DNA of 64,000 nucleotides, taken from the NCBI GenBank assembly GCA_022497155.1, contig MU385711.1, forward strand, positions 1,512,673-1,576,672. The letters run 5' to 3'. The translations under genes were made by a program, and so were the position numbers. Source of the DNA: Whalleya microplaca. Its lineage: Eukaryota > Ascomycota > Sordariomycetes > Xylariales > Xylariaceae. Under the pieces are notes generated by a model, which was not told the DNA's origin, searched no databases, and was given only the letters and a program-made list of their open reading frames with translations. This document shows, piece by piece, positions 23,749-36,021 of this stretch (the stretch's first letter is position 1; the number at the start of each line of letters is the position of its first letter).

Positions 23749-26700
23749 CTTCAGTTCCGTGTATGGTGAAGGCAGAACTCCGGAATGAGTGTGTTGCGCG
23801 CGTCCGGTGCTCGCCGCTATTCAAGTCGCGATCTGCTTACAATCCGACTTCACATCTATGGTGCGATGGTGAATGGCATAAGTAGAATGGACGCACGAAC
23901 CATGCAACTACTTGGTACATATATCATGTCCAGGGCTTGCAGGATCTGCCTGGACTGCATGATGCAACACGTATGTAGGTATTTGCCATCGTAAGCCTCG
24001 GAACCCACACCTAAAAGAAAGGACCGAGTGGCTGGATCGCGCTACGACGCGGACGCATGGTGTAATGAAGCTACCCCGTTGTATCGGTCGTGATGGTTCG
24101 GGAGATGGACAAACGAGAGGGAGAGAAGATGACGAAATGTGGGTCTGCGATGGTGTGCGCAGGTCTGCAGGGATCAGACTTTCAGGGGTGCGCTAGTCCT
24201 GTCAGCTAGCCAGACAAATATCAGGCCTTTCTTGACTCGCCGGCCAGCAAGAGACTTGAATTCCAATAGTATACCAAGCTGCCAAGGAAGCATGCTCTTG
24301 TCACTTTTCGCTGTGGCGTTCTAGCTAGATTATATCACCCTTATCCGACATCTTCCCCGAGAATTTCGACGAATCCAGTGTGATCTAGACTTCAGCAAAG
24401 TTACCTAGGTAGTTTACACTAGACATCTGTCGTGACACCAGCTCAGCATGTGGAAAGAGACCAAGACAAGTACCGTGCCAGTTACCGTGTTAGATCCAGT
24501 CGCGAGGCTGAACCCCAACCTGACCGAGACCCCTAGCACGCAATAACAATGAGGTAAATCGATGGGGTAAAGTAATGCGGTTGTCATACACGTATCCCAA
24601 AATCACTCACGATCTCTCTGTATATCACGGAGAAATATCCTTTTGGCAGCCAAGACCGAAGCGCCACATGTCTGTCAGGGTTTAAAAATTGCGGCAAACA
24701 GGCTAGGAGGACTGAATTCTACTCGTATGACGGCACGACTTGTGAGGGGACTATCCTCGCCTCGGATTCCAAAATAGTTCCTCCTTGTATCTCGCAAGCA
24801 GCAGAAACCAACAGTTTGATCTAAGTAAGACTAACGAAGCATGTATGAACATTCAAATCTTAGCATTTGTAGATGGGTGAATGTGTGCCCGTTTCGTTTA
24901 GTTAAGAAAGGCAGTAATCTAGGTATGAATTCTGGTTTCGGTCTTCCGATATCCAGTGTGGAAATTAACTTCCTAGGACTGAGAAGATGATGCAGTATAA
25001 CCTGTACAAAACAAAAGGTAGGCAAACAGTACATGATACCATGGGATTGGCTTTTCGAAAGTAGCCGATTTGGACATAGACATGTCACCATTGATCGAAC
25101 GTCACATACCTAGTACAGCCACATGGCTCTAGAGTGTCCCATTTGTAGAACGCTTCCATGCGCATCATTGTTCCACGGAGAAGTTTCTTAGACGACGCCG
25201 AAGTCTTCGCTGTCAAACAATGCACCGTGAGTGAGCAATTATTTTCTCTTTCGAATAGAGATGTTGTTTGTTGGGAAGTATCAACTATGACATACCTACC
25301 TCTAGCCAAGTCACACGAGTAGATATCACGCCTGGGGATGCTTTCAAGGCACAAACTCGACGGTGACTCCTGTATTACAATTTAAAGCGTAACTTTCGAA
25401 ACAGTGTGTCATTACCCCAATTCTCGCTCAATTCTACTCTAGATATAAACGAACCAGCCCAATGTGAAAGCGACATATTGTATACATATCTATCCCAAAT
25501 GCTAAATTACCGAACGCTATTCAACAAATAAAAGCAGGTCAACAGGAAATTCGGGCCACAGCGCCCAAATGAACATTCTGAACAGCAAGGGGCAATGCTA
25601 CATAGGTACTCTCGAACAGTTGCATGTACTATCGATATTCTAATTTAGAAGGTTACACGATCGATCTGCAGCCTGCCTACCTAACATGTCCCAAAACCAC
25701 ATGCTCTGAAGCCAAACATTGTGAGGCGACCACCTAGTATGACCGAGGCCTAACAGAGAAAATGACGGCTAGTTCTGTGATACTACAGCTTTACAACACA
25801 GAGATAGCGCTAAATTATCGATGAAGAATAGGATGCTTGCAAATAGGTAGGCATCTATGTCAAAAGAGCACAAGCTGGTTTTTTAGCTTAGGTTCTGCTC
25901 GATCCATAAGTTCCCAGCGGTAGTTGATAAATTCGTGGTGTATTTTCTTTCTTTCTGTCTTGTCTCCTTTATAATTAATAACAATGGCATAAACCCCTTG
26001 ATCACTTTACAATATGAAACCTCTTGTCCAGACGCATAACATAAGTATTGACGATTGAGCCTAGATGTAAAAATAGTAGTCCTTAGCTAGTCTCCAACTT
26101 CTAATTTGCTGATGACCAGCGCCAATATTAAAGATCAATGTACTCATGACGATACCAAGTATATTGTGCTATTATAGTCGACTATGTCGTATATGTGCTA
26201 TGCATGTAAATCATCTCTAGTTAGCATGGTGTCGCGAAGGAGATGCCGCTATTGCAATGCCAGCAATAGCGCCTTATATAGTCTATGACGATCTCGGAAA
26301 TGGACACTCTTGATTCTTTTATAAAAATAAAAGGTAGATAGCACTAATCGAATTCCTTAAGGTACGTGTGTATATATAAATATATATCCATTAACCCGAA
26401 TATCAGTTGATGGACGAAAAGCGGTAGCTCGTTGCCTATAATTCACCTAACTGAAATGGGATAAGTAATGTAAATAACCTTTAATAATTCAATAACAAGC
26501 ACACTATATTAGTAGGACTAGAGGCTAAGAGATTTTGGCGGCGTTAAAGTTAAATTACTTCACCCGATTAAGTAGTGAAGACACCGTTATTACCCCTACG
26601 TAGTCGCCACGTAGTTTCCGTACCCCTACGTATGTACTTTCTATCGTCACCCAAGCTGTCGATTATATTGCCATTCCATGTTTGTAACATTTGCGATAAA

Positions 26701-27762
26701 GTCCAGAGAGGTCTCACGCACTAGTCAAAATTATTGATTTTGTGAAGTAACTTCTTAACGCTTTGAGCTCGTGATCATGCCCAATGTAAGCATTGCAATT
26801 CGGCTATAAATTTCCCATATGGCCTTATTCCAGCCAATCTCGTAAGCATCTGTATATCATACTGGTCATTTGCCTCACTACGTAATCGAAGCTCAAGTCA
26901 ATCTAAGCCTCATTAAGTCTATATCTAAATATTGACGTTCTTATTATACGTCCGTACTATACCCATACCTCCCGTCGGTGTGTCTACTTAATAATCCAGT
27001 ATTCATCACACAAATCCCCAATAATACCAAACACCATAATGTATAAGCAATGTAAAGATTTTTTTAAATCTCTTAAGTGGTCTAGACTAAGACTTTCGTA
27101 TTGTCATTCTAGGTAGGGTTAAAAAACATAGTGTTTGACTACGGTTTGCCTACCTCTTTTGGATACTCTACTAGATTTGATTCTATCATTACCTTTGAGT
27201 TATATGTATATAAGTCTTGGTTTTTAGATGTCTGTGGTGTGTAATGTAATATGTTAGCTCAGATCGAAGCTGTGTGAAAACTCATGTGCATGCATCCCGA
27301 GAAAATTATCTATCAGATGAAAAATGGGCACATAAATGATCATAATACATCACAGAAATCCCACACCAGTCTATGGCATTCCTGCAACAAAATATAGACA
27401 AGTATCGATTGTCTAAACATGCGAACTTGGCAGGTGGAACTGGCCCAAAGAGGATATGAACGGCGCTGATACGGCCACGGAGCACGTAAGCCGCAGTTCG
27501 CACACGTGGTCCGAAATAAGCTTATTGAGGAGGAGCCTGACAAGAGCATGGACAACCCCATTGGATATCTCACTTTAGTGATGCTGGGTTGGACAAGTAA
27601 GCCATCCCAATGACACTTCCTCGTGTTAACGAGCTGGCTGGAAATAATCATATGGTTGAATACAGTAATGCTTATTATATATAAGTATAACAATTCTTCT
27701 GCATCTGAAGTGCGAGAAATCTTTTCTACATACGCACACGATCAACGCCCAGTCATATCATC
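23749..27762. other. 4-kb gene-free, AT-rich region
   Basis: Beyond the sulfate permease promoter (to about 24,300) the sequence becomes AT-rich, and all frames are broken into short pieces by stop codons. Small repeats exist, for example ACCCCTACGTA twice near 26,590 and 26,620. No known protein family is recognisable on either strand. It marks the left border of an accessory-looking block and may hold decayed repeats. Confidence 0.55.
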
Positions 27763-29788
27763 ATGTCTTCCATCGCGCAGGTAGCCACCACAAACTTAAA
27801 AGAAGCTGGCCTTGGGGATGTCCTGTATGTTCCGGGGGATCAGTTGTACGATGAACGAGAGAGATCCTACTGGTCGTTAACGCCCCGACTGGAGCCATGG
27901 GCTATTGTGCAGCCCCGGAGCACCGAAGAGGTTTCTAAGGCCCTTAAGGCCCTAGTTAAAACCGACGGTTGCAAATTTGCCATTCGAAGGTTAGTAGCGC
28001 AGGCCCTCATATTCTCGACACGCCCTGCTCTTTGGCCATAGATTTTGTCTTTATATTTCCGGGCCCCGCTTCAAGCCTGTGTCTTTATGTCCGACAATTG
28101 GTAATATCACTGACCTATGGCTATAATAGTGGCGGTCATATGTCGTGGGCTGGAGCTAACAACATTGAAAAAGGCGTGACTATCGATCTTGGCCTCATGT
28201 CGAAGACGACTTACAACCATGAAACCAAGTTGGCGTCACTGCAGCCTGGTGGAAGGTGGACGGAAGTATACGCCGATGTGGAGAAGCGTAGGCTACTTTG
28301 ATATAATATTTTTTTTTTAAATACGATGATATTAACCAATAGCTTTGCAGACGGTGTTATGGTTGCTGGTGGGCGAGAAGGCCTCGTCGGAGTCGGCGGT
28401 CTCTTGATTGGTGGGGGCCTGACTTTCTATACTTGTCGTATTGGGTGGGCTTGTGGTAAGTGACAATATCTTTATTCTCTTTACGCAGGTATAGTCTGTC
28501 GAGGCTTGGCCTTTGGGAGTAGCCGTTCTCTGTGTACAGCATGTGGTATACTATGTAAGAGTTGTTGTGCCTGAAGCTTGAACCTGAAACTAGACTATCA
28601 ACGGTGATTATTTTTCCAACACACGAGATAGGACTAGCAACTGATGAAGAGATAATGTTTAGACCAAATTGTCAATTACGAAATCGTGCTGGCCGACGGC
28701 AGCGTAGTCGAGGCCAACGCCACGTCAAACCCAGATATATTCCGTGTGTTGAAGGGTGGCCACAACAACTTTGGTATAGTAACTAAATTTGATATGAGAA
28801 CATTCGAAGCGAAGGATATCTGGGATGGTAACATCGTCCATTCTAAAGCCGTTACCAAACAAGTGGTCGAGGCTTTCGTCGATTTTACAGAGAATCTTAC
28901 GGAAAACCCTGATAACCATATCCTCGCAATGTGGGCCTACATGCCTCAAGCTAAAGAGCATTTTATAAACATGGTGCTGACAAGTCTTGATGGTGTCGAG
29001 AACCCAAAGTCTCTTCAGAAGTTCTTAAAAATTCCTGGCCAGCAGAATATGAAAACAAAGACAGTAGCCGAAAAGGTCGCCGAGTTTCTACAGCCTTCAG
29101 GAAAGTAGTAAGTTGGATATTTCCTAATTCTTTTACCGTCAACCGACCTCGGGCCATGCTGGTGCTGAAGCAGAAGGAAAATTGAAATCAATCAACTTGC
29201 AAATATTGGTCTACCACTTAGAGCGAAAGCTGGATGTATCATATCGATACTAGGTGACACTCGGATTTGTGGCTAACCCAACTCATTAGCGATTACTGGT
29301 TGACTGTCACCTTCAAGCTTGACAGTCGGATCGTCCAAAAAGCGGCCGATGCGTTTGAGCATCTAATAGAAGAACTAAGAAAGACCATTCCCGACAATGA
29401 CTTCACTCTCTCGATGGTCCTCCAGCCGCTACTCGCATCCTGGACGCAGCATTCCACAGCTCAGGGCGGTAACATGCTTGGGCTTGAGCGTTTAAGGGGA
29501 AACTGCGTCATTATGGTCGGGACAGTTCAAGTCGACACGCTTGAGTTGTCGAAAGTTGCTTCCCCTGTGTTCAAGGCGATGTTTGACGAAATTAAATCGT
29601 ATTCGATGTCACTTGATAAGCATGTCGAATTTTGTTACGCGAATTATTGCGACGGATCGCAAGACCCCTTCCGGACCTACGGCGAGGAGAACCTCAGGAA
29701 AATGAAAAAGGTTTCAGCGAAGCATGATCCCACTGGCGTCTTCCAAAATCGGGTTCCTGGTGGCTTCAAGATCTCCAATGTTAAATGA
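27763..29788 (+). CDS. FAD-linked oxidoreductase (berberine-bridge/6-hydroxynicotine oxidase type)
   Basis: Five exons, 27763-27989, 28130-28287, 28351-28455, 28663-29107 and 29290-29788, give 477 residues, the usual size for intracellular fungal members. Domains: FAD-binding PCMH domain from about 40 to 215, then a substrate domain with a C-terminal BBE segment (NYCDGSQDPFRTYGEENLRK). The covalent FAD histidine is His79 in RSGGHMSW. The GVGGLLIGGG loop has no cysteine where bicovalent enzymes have one, so single-covalent FAD is likely. No signal peptide is seen. Enzymes of this family oxidise amines, alcohols and sugars and are common tailoring enzymes in metabolite clusters; the substrate is unknown. 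It is an intact gene in an otherwise gene-poor AT-rich region, 8-10 kb from the SwnK-like synthase. The donor chosen at 29108 (GTAAGT) is better than the alternative at 29105. Confidence 0.85.
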
Positions 29789-30318
29789 AGAACAGTTTAC
29801 TATTTCGTATAGCCAATTTGAGTAATCGAATTTAATCATCTTTAGTTCTGGGGTTTTAGGGGGTACAAAATGATCTCGCTATAAGACGATCTCGAATTTC
29901 ATACCTCGTATGTACGGGATACATAAGTATCTTGATTGAATCAAGCCCAGTAAAGCATATGCACGCCTTTCAGATGCATTTTTTGAGAGAAACTACTGGT
30001 ATTGGAGAAGTAGCGTCTATTATCAGTACTAGCTGAGCATTGTGGCTTCTGCTACAGACGACCTCTTGATCTACGGTTCCAACTCCAGGGTAAGTTGTAT
30101 TTATATAGCCGAAGCTGTTTCTTAGTAATGAATGACATGTAAATTTGCCCCCCTGGGAAATAAAAAGTATCGTACTCGATTCTTATATCCTCCAACTACC
30201 ACTTAGTTCCATGAACTCCATCAGTAATTGTTTCAGCTTTGCTAGAGGATCAGCGGTGCTGGTCCACGCAATACCCTTGCGCCGATCTCCAGAATATTCA
30301 AGAGCAGGCCTGAACAGT
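29789..30318. other. Intergenic between convergent genes
   Basis: Nothing coding is seen. It should hold the 3' UTRs of the FAD oxidoreductase (plus) and of the small secreted protein (minus). Confidence 0.55.
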
Positions 30319-30826
30319 CTAACAGAAGAAAGTACAATCCATATCAATAGTGGCCTCCCATTTTTGGTCCCAACCACCAACACTGCAACGGGAGTTCTTC
30401 TCACCAGCTGCGCCAGAACCCCAATGGTCGTTGCCATAGTCAAAATACGCCTGTACCCATTTTAGCTAACTTTCTGGCCTTTCCATTAACTTTATGATAA
30501 TATATAGCACATACTATGTTATCAGGCCAGTCGCCGCCACCTACATCGACATGTAAGGTCTGCGGCAGACCATCACCCGAAGCGTCGACGGTAACCCCCG
30601 CTCCCAACTCCGAGACATCAGTGTTGGGCTGGTTCAAGGGATTGTTTTTTCCATCCTTGACTTGCACTGTGGCGCTCATACTGACGAAATCTTGGGAGAC
30701 ACGTAGATGCACACTGCATGTGCCGCCGTTGAAACGTTTCTTGGCCTGGTGAGCCGACTCTAGCGGCGCAGAGATGGTGGCGCTGGCCAAGGCCAAGATA
30801 GAGACAACGGCACACGTGAAATACAT
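30319..30826 (-). CDS. Small secreted cysteine-containing protein
   Basis: Two exons on the minus strand, 30826-30515 and 30450-30319, give 147 residues. The unspliced frame stops soon after the intron and loses the conserved end. The intron (donor GTATGT at 30514, acceptor GTACAG) is phase 0 and joins DNI to AYFDYGNDHW. Residues 1-19 are a signal peptide (hydrophobic core VVSILALASATI), and a KR pair at 29-30 could be a Kex2 site. The mature part has four cysteines: one near residue 37, one in SRCSVGGWDQKWE and two in the final DMDCTFFC. From memory, this pattern (QCSxGxxD ... DCxFxC ending) resembles a group of small secreted proteins of plant-associated Sordariomycetes with no known function. 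It could be an effector-like protein or a cell-surface protein; no activity can be assigned. Confidence 0.75.
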
Positions 30827-33539
30827 ATTGGATATTCAAACAGTGGCTGTTATTTTGGAAGTTTAGTGATGCTAAGAAAAAAACTGCTGGGAATAAAGGC
30901 TAAGCGTTTGAGGATTCTTGATATTTGTCGATGGGCAGAGAGACGAAGACTCTTCTGGCTTATATATACCTTAATGACTCACCAATTTGGGAATGTATAG
31001 TTCGCATCGTTTTACTACCTATTTTTCAGCTCTTACAAAAGTTCCTGTAATTCACGCATTCCCCTCAACTCAAGTTGAACGAGGGCAGGCAACAAACCGT
31101 GGCTTGTTCGATATCAGGCCATAGAGGCGTATATATTGTTTGACGGAATTCTCGACGTACTACCATTGAGCGTATCAGTCCATTTATAAGGTCGCAACGA
31201 CTTATTCAGGCCAATGAAGAACACGGACACCACCGCACCAGGCTGTTGCACGGTGTTCAAAATACCCGATGTTCTCACCTCGAAGTGGAAAGATGTGCTG
31301 TTAGATTTTAAATACAAGACCCATTTATATGTCAATATGGGACAAAATAATGAGAAACATGGTGGATTGATTAGTACAAGGTGAAGCTATAAGAAGGAGG
31401 TAGAGCCCCTGATATATATACATGTATATTACAGACGGCGGCCGTATATAGGCCGCACCCTCAGCCCTATAGGGCGTACCTTAACACAACAGTATATACA
31501 TGTCCATACATATATATTCTAAAGGTCAATACTTCCCTTCAAAGGATAAATTGAACCAGAAAACCAATTCTAGCAAGTCTCTGAGTTTATATAACCGATA
31601 ACCGTTAAATATTAGTAGCAGGATAACGTTTTAAATTACCTTTACATGAGCAAGGGTTCCTAGAGGGTTTGTATGGCATTATCACTAAATGACTTTTTCA
31701 TTTTCTCTTGCCCTTATATAACATCAACCTCACTAATCAGTTAAGAAATTAAGTTACATTACTTTCGACCAAGATGACTTGGTATTGGTTGTGACCGTTA
31801 GTTGTCAAGCTTCGGCTTTATTAATAGCTTCACTTTCACCCGCGGCTCCCCTCCACCTGGAGAATCCCACCGTACCCACGGCAGCGCATAGGCCTCTTAC
31901 ACATTATGTTAATAATGTAACAAAAGAACCTCGTGTTTCGCATACAAATGATGCCTAGGTACTTGGTAGCCTCAAGAAGTGGAAGACCTGGAACCTTAGG
32001 GCGGCATCTTCTATGCCACACCTGGTCTAAAGAATGGACCTCTTTACGAGATTTGCGAAAAGTCCAAAGGAACTATAGACGCAGTCGCCATTGAGAAACG
32101 CTAAGATCTTTGTCACAATAGGTCACTTATATATAACATAACTTTTGAAGTATGTGATAATTATGTGGTGGTAGTCTGTGCGTCCCTGCCTGTCAGCTTA
32201 AGGAATCTATTACCTAGTTACATGGAGTTCACCCTCCATTATTAATACAACATCCATACCACCCCCCATACTTCAATTAAGACTAAATAGGTAGTCTCAA
32301 AGTTTATTTTGACTTAAGCGACTAAGAAAGCTTGGCTAAATCAACTCAAATCATTGTTTTATTTGTTAGAACCGCTGTCGCAAATGCCTCAATCTAGCAA
32401 TATCATCCTCTGTAGAAGCAGAAAGCCAAGGCCATGAGATCCTAATTATGGGACTAGGATCAAAGGAATCTCGATGTCGCCTCGAGATTGAGTTATTGTT
32501 CCGAGATTCCACTTGCCATCCAGCGATTTAGAAGATACGCCCCTAGATAGAAAAAGTATATACACACACTAGTTGCATTTCTAACAATCTAGACATCTCT
32601 CAGCGTGAATTGTAATTTGATTACTTCAGAGACCCTTGATACGACCATGCGTGTACTCCTGCTAACAAAGACTGATCACTGACTAATAGTTAGATACCAA
32701 TGTCTTGACTATGTCTGGCATGAACAGCCTGAAGCAGCCGATCGTTACGAATAACGAGATCCAAGTTCAGCCTGGCGCTTTAGCCCGCATCTGATTAGCT
32801 GCCCATTCTGACAACGGCCATTAAAAACTGCGGTATACCTATTCAAGAGCAGTTCACGACCGCAAGGGCAAAACTGTCACACGGGATTGGAGACCACAGC
32901 CCTTGTTACAAGAAATCTACAACATCACGAAGTACGGCCCTATCAAACGAAAGACAACCTCAACTACAAAGTGCGTGGATGGACGACGTTGTAGTGCTTC
33001 TTTTATTGATGGTATGCCAGGCAGCCTCAACTTAGTTGATCAACACAGCAATTCTCTATTGCAAAAGTCCCCGGAATAATGTTGTTTTGTCTAAAAGCAC
33101 GATCCTGTGGGATGAAGCTGTCTTACAGGGCATCCTACCCAGAAAAGCCCATGATCTATACCCTGCGAGCCCTATAGGCTGTTCATCTGTCTCATTCTTT
33201 CATTAGACTAAAGTTACATAGTTACAGAACTACAAATCAAAATAGGCCACATTGGAAAACAACTTTCTAACTTTTTCGGTATTTCCCGACGTATTCTACC
33301 TGCTACGTAGAACACCGGCGGATCGACCCATCGCCCTCCGAAGGATTTAGCTGTACTTTTATGCACTCATGCATCCTTAAGAATCACAAAGACTGCGAAA
33401 AGCAGCTTGGCGAAATACGACTAAATATTTTTAGATCGATAGAAGTTTAAAGGGTTTATATTGTTGATTTTGCCAGATTTGACATTGACTCGATAGTAAA
33501 GCCACGCCACTAAAGATGAACAAGACCTATTAGTCCCTT
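30827..33539. other. 2.7-kb gene-free, AT-rich region
   Basis: Bases 30827-31000 form the promoter of the secreted protein; TATATATACC near 30960 is a plausible TATA region. A 73-codon open frame on the minus strand (31335-31114) begins at a non-ATG codon and matches nothing I recognise. A possible LTR fragment lies at about 31369-31491. The remainder shows no gene. Confidence 0.5.
31369..31491 (-). mobile_element. Possible LTR-retrotransposon end (solo LTR fragment)
   Basis: Read on the minus strand the stretch begins TGTTGTGTTAAGG and contains the palindrome GCCCTATAGGGC, a GGCCTATATACGGCC-type inverted repeat, a TATATATA block and a CAGGGGCTCTACC segment, then reaches a TCA. This order resembles LTRs of fungal Copia elements as I remember them. 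No target-site duplication and no second copy are visible, so the call is weak. Confidence 0.3.
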
Positions 33540-34397
33540 CTAACAATAAACCTCATCCACCTCGCGATAATTACGCTTCCACACTCCAGGGCTGTCCTTT
33601 AAGAATTGAGATCGAAAACCAATCATTCGCTGGGCTCGCGGGCTGAGTGTTTTGGCAATCTCCTTGTCGACGAGAAACGGGTATGCCTCTTCAGGAGTAA
33701 GGTATGAACATTGGAAAACGAGAGTGATACCCCTTCTGGTGAGGTTCTTCGTCCTGTTGGCACCACCGCCGTGCACAACCTTTCCCGTAATGAAACAGGC
33801 ATCACCCGCCTGCATTTCTGCTGGAATTGTATCTTCTGGGGTTCCATTTTCTTCGAAATTGTTCCACTTGTGGCTTCCGGGGATGACTCTGGTTGCGCCA
33901 TTCTCATCGCTGAACTCGGTCAGTGCCACAACGAAGTTGATACTAGCCTCCGGTGCATCAGGACCACAATGCGTGAAGATTGGGAATTGCCACTGGTCCC
34001 GGTGTAAAGGTTGGGCCTTGCTGGCCGGCCCAATGTCGATGACTTGAGCAGAGTTCATCCAGTATCCACCTGCATCCTTCAGGTAGATCTCTTCGCACAG
34101 TTGGTGGATCAAATCGTTCTCGAGAATTTCTTCGCGAAAAGTCTTGCTCAGCGAGACAACATTGTTTAAACGCTTTGTATTGTCACCGTGAAAGTCTTTG
34201 AGCCATTCATCTGAGTGCTTAGCGCCCACTTCGAGCCTGTCTATAGCAGGCTGCACCTCTTCGTTCAGACGACGAATTTGATCATTTGTGAAGAGACCCT
34301 TTATGATGACAGCCCCATCCTCACGAAGGGCTCTAAGGACAGTGTCACTGCTTTCGGAGGCCTTGACTTGCTGTAGTTTGGACGTAGTTGTGGACAT
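33540..34397 (-). CDS. Phytanoyl-CoA-type Fe(II)/2-oxoglutarate dioxygenase (SwnH-like)
   Basis: Single exon, 285 residues, ATG start at MSTTTSKLQ. The fold belongs to the PhyH superfamily of non-haem iron dioxygenases, which hydroxylate or desaturate small molecules using oxygen and 2-oxoglutarate. The iron-binding triad is visible as His132-x-Asp134 in PLHRDQWQFP and His209 in KVVHGGGANR; the Arg of NLTRRGITL is the likely 2-oxoglutarate contact. Length and motifs match fungal cluster dioxygenases such as those in fumitremorgin-type and swainsonine-type pathways, where SwnH1 and SwnH2 hydroxylate the indolizidine ring. It is transcribed from the same strand as the NmrA gene 1.6 kb away and lies 3.2 kb from the SwnK-like synthase. 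The enzyme class is firm; its place in the alkaloid pathway is inferred from position. Confidence 0.88.
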   Translation of the reverse strand: MSTTTSKLQQVKASESSDTVLRALREDGAVIIKGLFTNDQIRRLNEEVQPAIDRLEVGAKHSDEWLKDFHGDNTKRLNNVVSLSKTFREEILENDLIHQLCEEIYLKDAGGYWMNSAQVIDIGPASKAQPLHRDQWQFPIFTHCGPDAPEASINFVVALTEFSDENGATRVIPGSHKWNNFEENGTPEDTIPAEMQAGDACFITGKVVHGGGANRTKNLTRRGITLVFQCSYLTPEEAYPFLVDKEIAKTLSPRAQRMIGFRSQFLKDSPGVWKRNYREVDEVYC

Positions 34398-36021
34398 ATT
34401 GCCTGAAAGATGGTGAAGTGGGTTTATAAGATGAATAGGTTAGAAGTACCAAAAGGAGTTATGTTCAGAGTATGTAGGACCTAATCACCAATATCAATGA
34501 GGGTCGGGAAATTTATATCATTACCTATACGGTAGTATAGACACATGACACTTTGAGAAAGTACTAACCTAAGTTAAGAAGGTTTTGTCCATTGAAACGT
34601 CAGGCCACTCTACATCTCGTTTCAGGAAGTAGGACGAAAGCGAACAAAATGAGTGATGTGATGAGACCCAATTAGAGAATTATGAATAGCCATTGATGTG
34701 ATTGTGGTTAGCAAGAAGCGTGGAAAGGTAGTATTAGGAATAGCATGTGCTCCATAGGTCCGTTGCTCCTACAGTCCACAGGAACAATAAGCTTTAGACT
34801 AGGTATAGACTCCATTGGAATCTATTCAAGACTCACTCTTACTAACAACAAAATGTTGCCCCCTCCTTTTCTACATCTTTGCAGACCGAGCATACAAGTT
34901 ATATATATACCTTCAGCGGAACGGCTCTAGTATCAAGGATTAAGAGGTATAAAGATAGACATGCCTTTCACTAAAAAGATAATATATTTCTATGTATAAG
35001 GTACGGGACCTCAGGTAGTTCTACCTAATTCTAATTCTAGTACTCCGCGCAACAACACCGTTGTTACCTGATACTATACTGCGTACTGAGTGATATACCA
35101 CCATGGCGTCTCACGATTCCGGATCCTTTTCAGTACATTATGACTAATGAAACGAACACATTCATCCCTCTAAATTCAGAGAGCCAATCAATTGACGATC
35201 AGCGTGCTGTTGTTCGCATCCCCTGCTTTAGAACAAGACTACCGTATATCAGCACGAACCAAGGGGGCTTTGAAGGTAGATCATTGCAATAATAGAGCTA
35301 TGTACCTTCTCTCCTGTCTGTATCCCGTGGTTTCAAAACGAAAGGACACAAGGCGCCCTAACTAACTTTAAAGTCTCAGTTTTGCCAGGGCAGAACCATC
35401 ATTGCCTTCAAATAAGGTCAAAGTATAGTAGGGTCGTATGGAAGGATCAATGCAGATGTCTAACCATCTTTATGCTTACAGATTACCCCCTGAAAGAGAC
35501 TATCTTGTGGGTCTTTTTGGTACTACTACCTACTATGCCTCTCACACAAGCATTTCTTGATCCAGATATCGATCGATGCACACCCAGTTTCCCAGTTTTT
35601 TCAAGTGCTCATCGTATCGGGTGTAACGAAGCCGTTACCACAGGTCTTGATTTGAGATAACAGAAGGCGTGAAAGGTAAAATACTTAGATTGATCGCTGG
35701 CTAGCAAAGAGAGACTATCTAAGGGACGGCGAAATACAGCCTTTTTATATCTGAATAGCTTCCTAGTAAATGGGACTTGGTCGCCAAGCCGCTATTTCTC
35801 TCGGCGACCGTAAATCACGTGGTAGCTGGTTGCGGGGATATTCAGGAATGGGTGGTTGTAACATCGGGATCGTACCAAGCAGAGGCATTTAAGGGTTCAT
35901 GCAATGATGTTATTTCAGGGGTTTACCTGTACAATGTCCGCGTCTCTATTTTGACGGCGCTCCTACATACAAGTATATCACTCACTAGACCTGTGAGCAC
36001 GGAAATTCGGCATACCCTTTC
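34398..36021. other. Intergenic within the cluster
   Basis: This stretch lies upstream of the dioxygenase gene and downstream of the NmrA gene. Short open frames on the plus strand (around 35382-35660 and 35777-36025) lack ATG context and family features. I see no supportable gene, and specifically no trace of an aminotransferase or second dioxygenase. Confidence 0.5.

Noticed and set aside
24831..25354. Two overlapping minus-strand frames in the AT-rich gap
   Set aside because: Cys/Leu-rich random-looking translations without motifs, and in different frames with no clear splice junction.
31114..31335. 73-codon minus-strand frame upstream of the small secreted protein
   Set aside because: It begins with TTG, has no ATG near the start, no flanking splice signals I trust, and no family resemblance.
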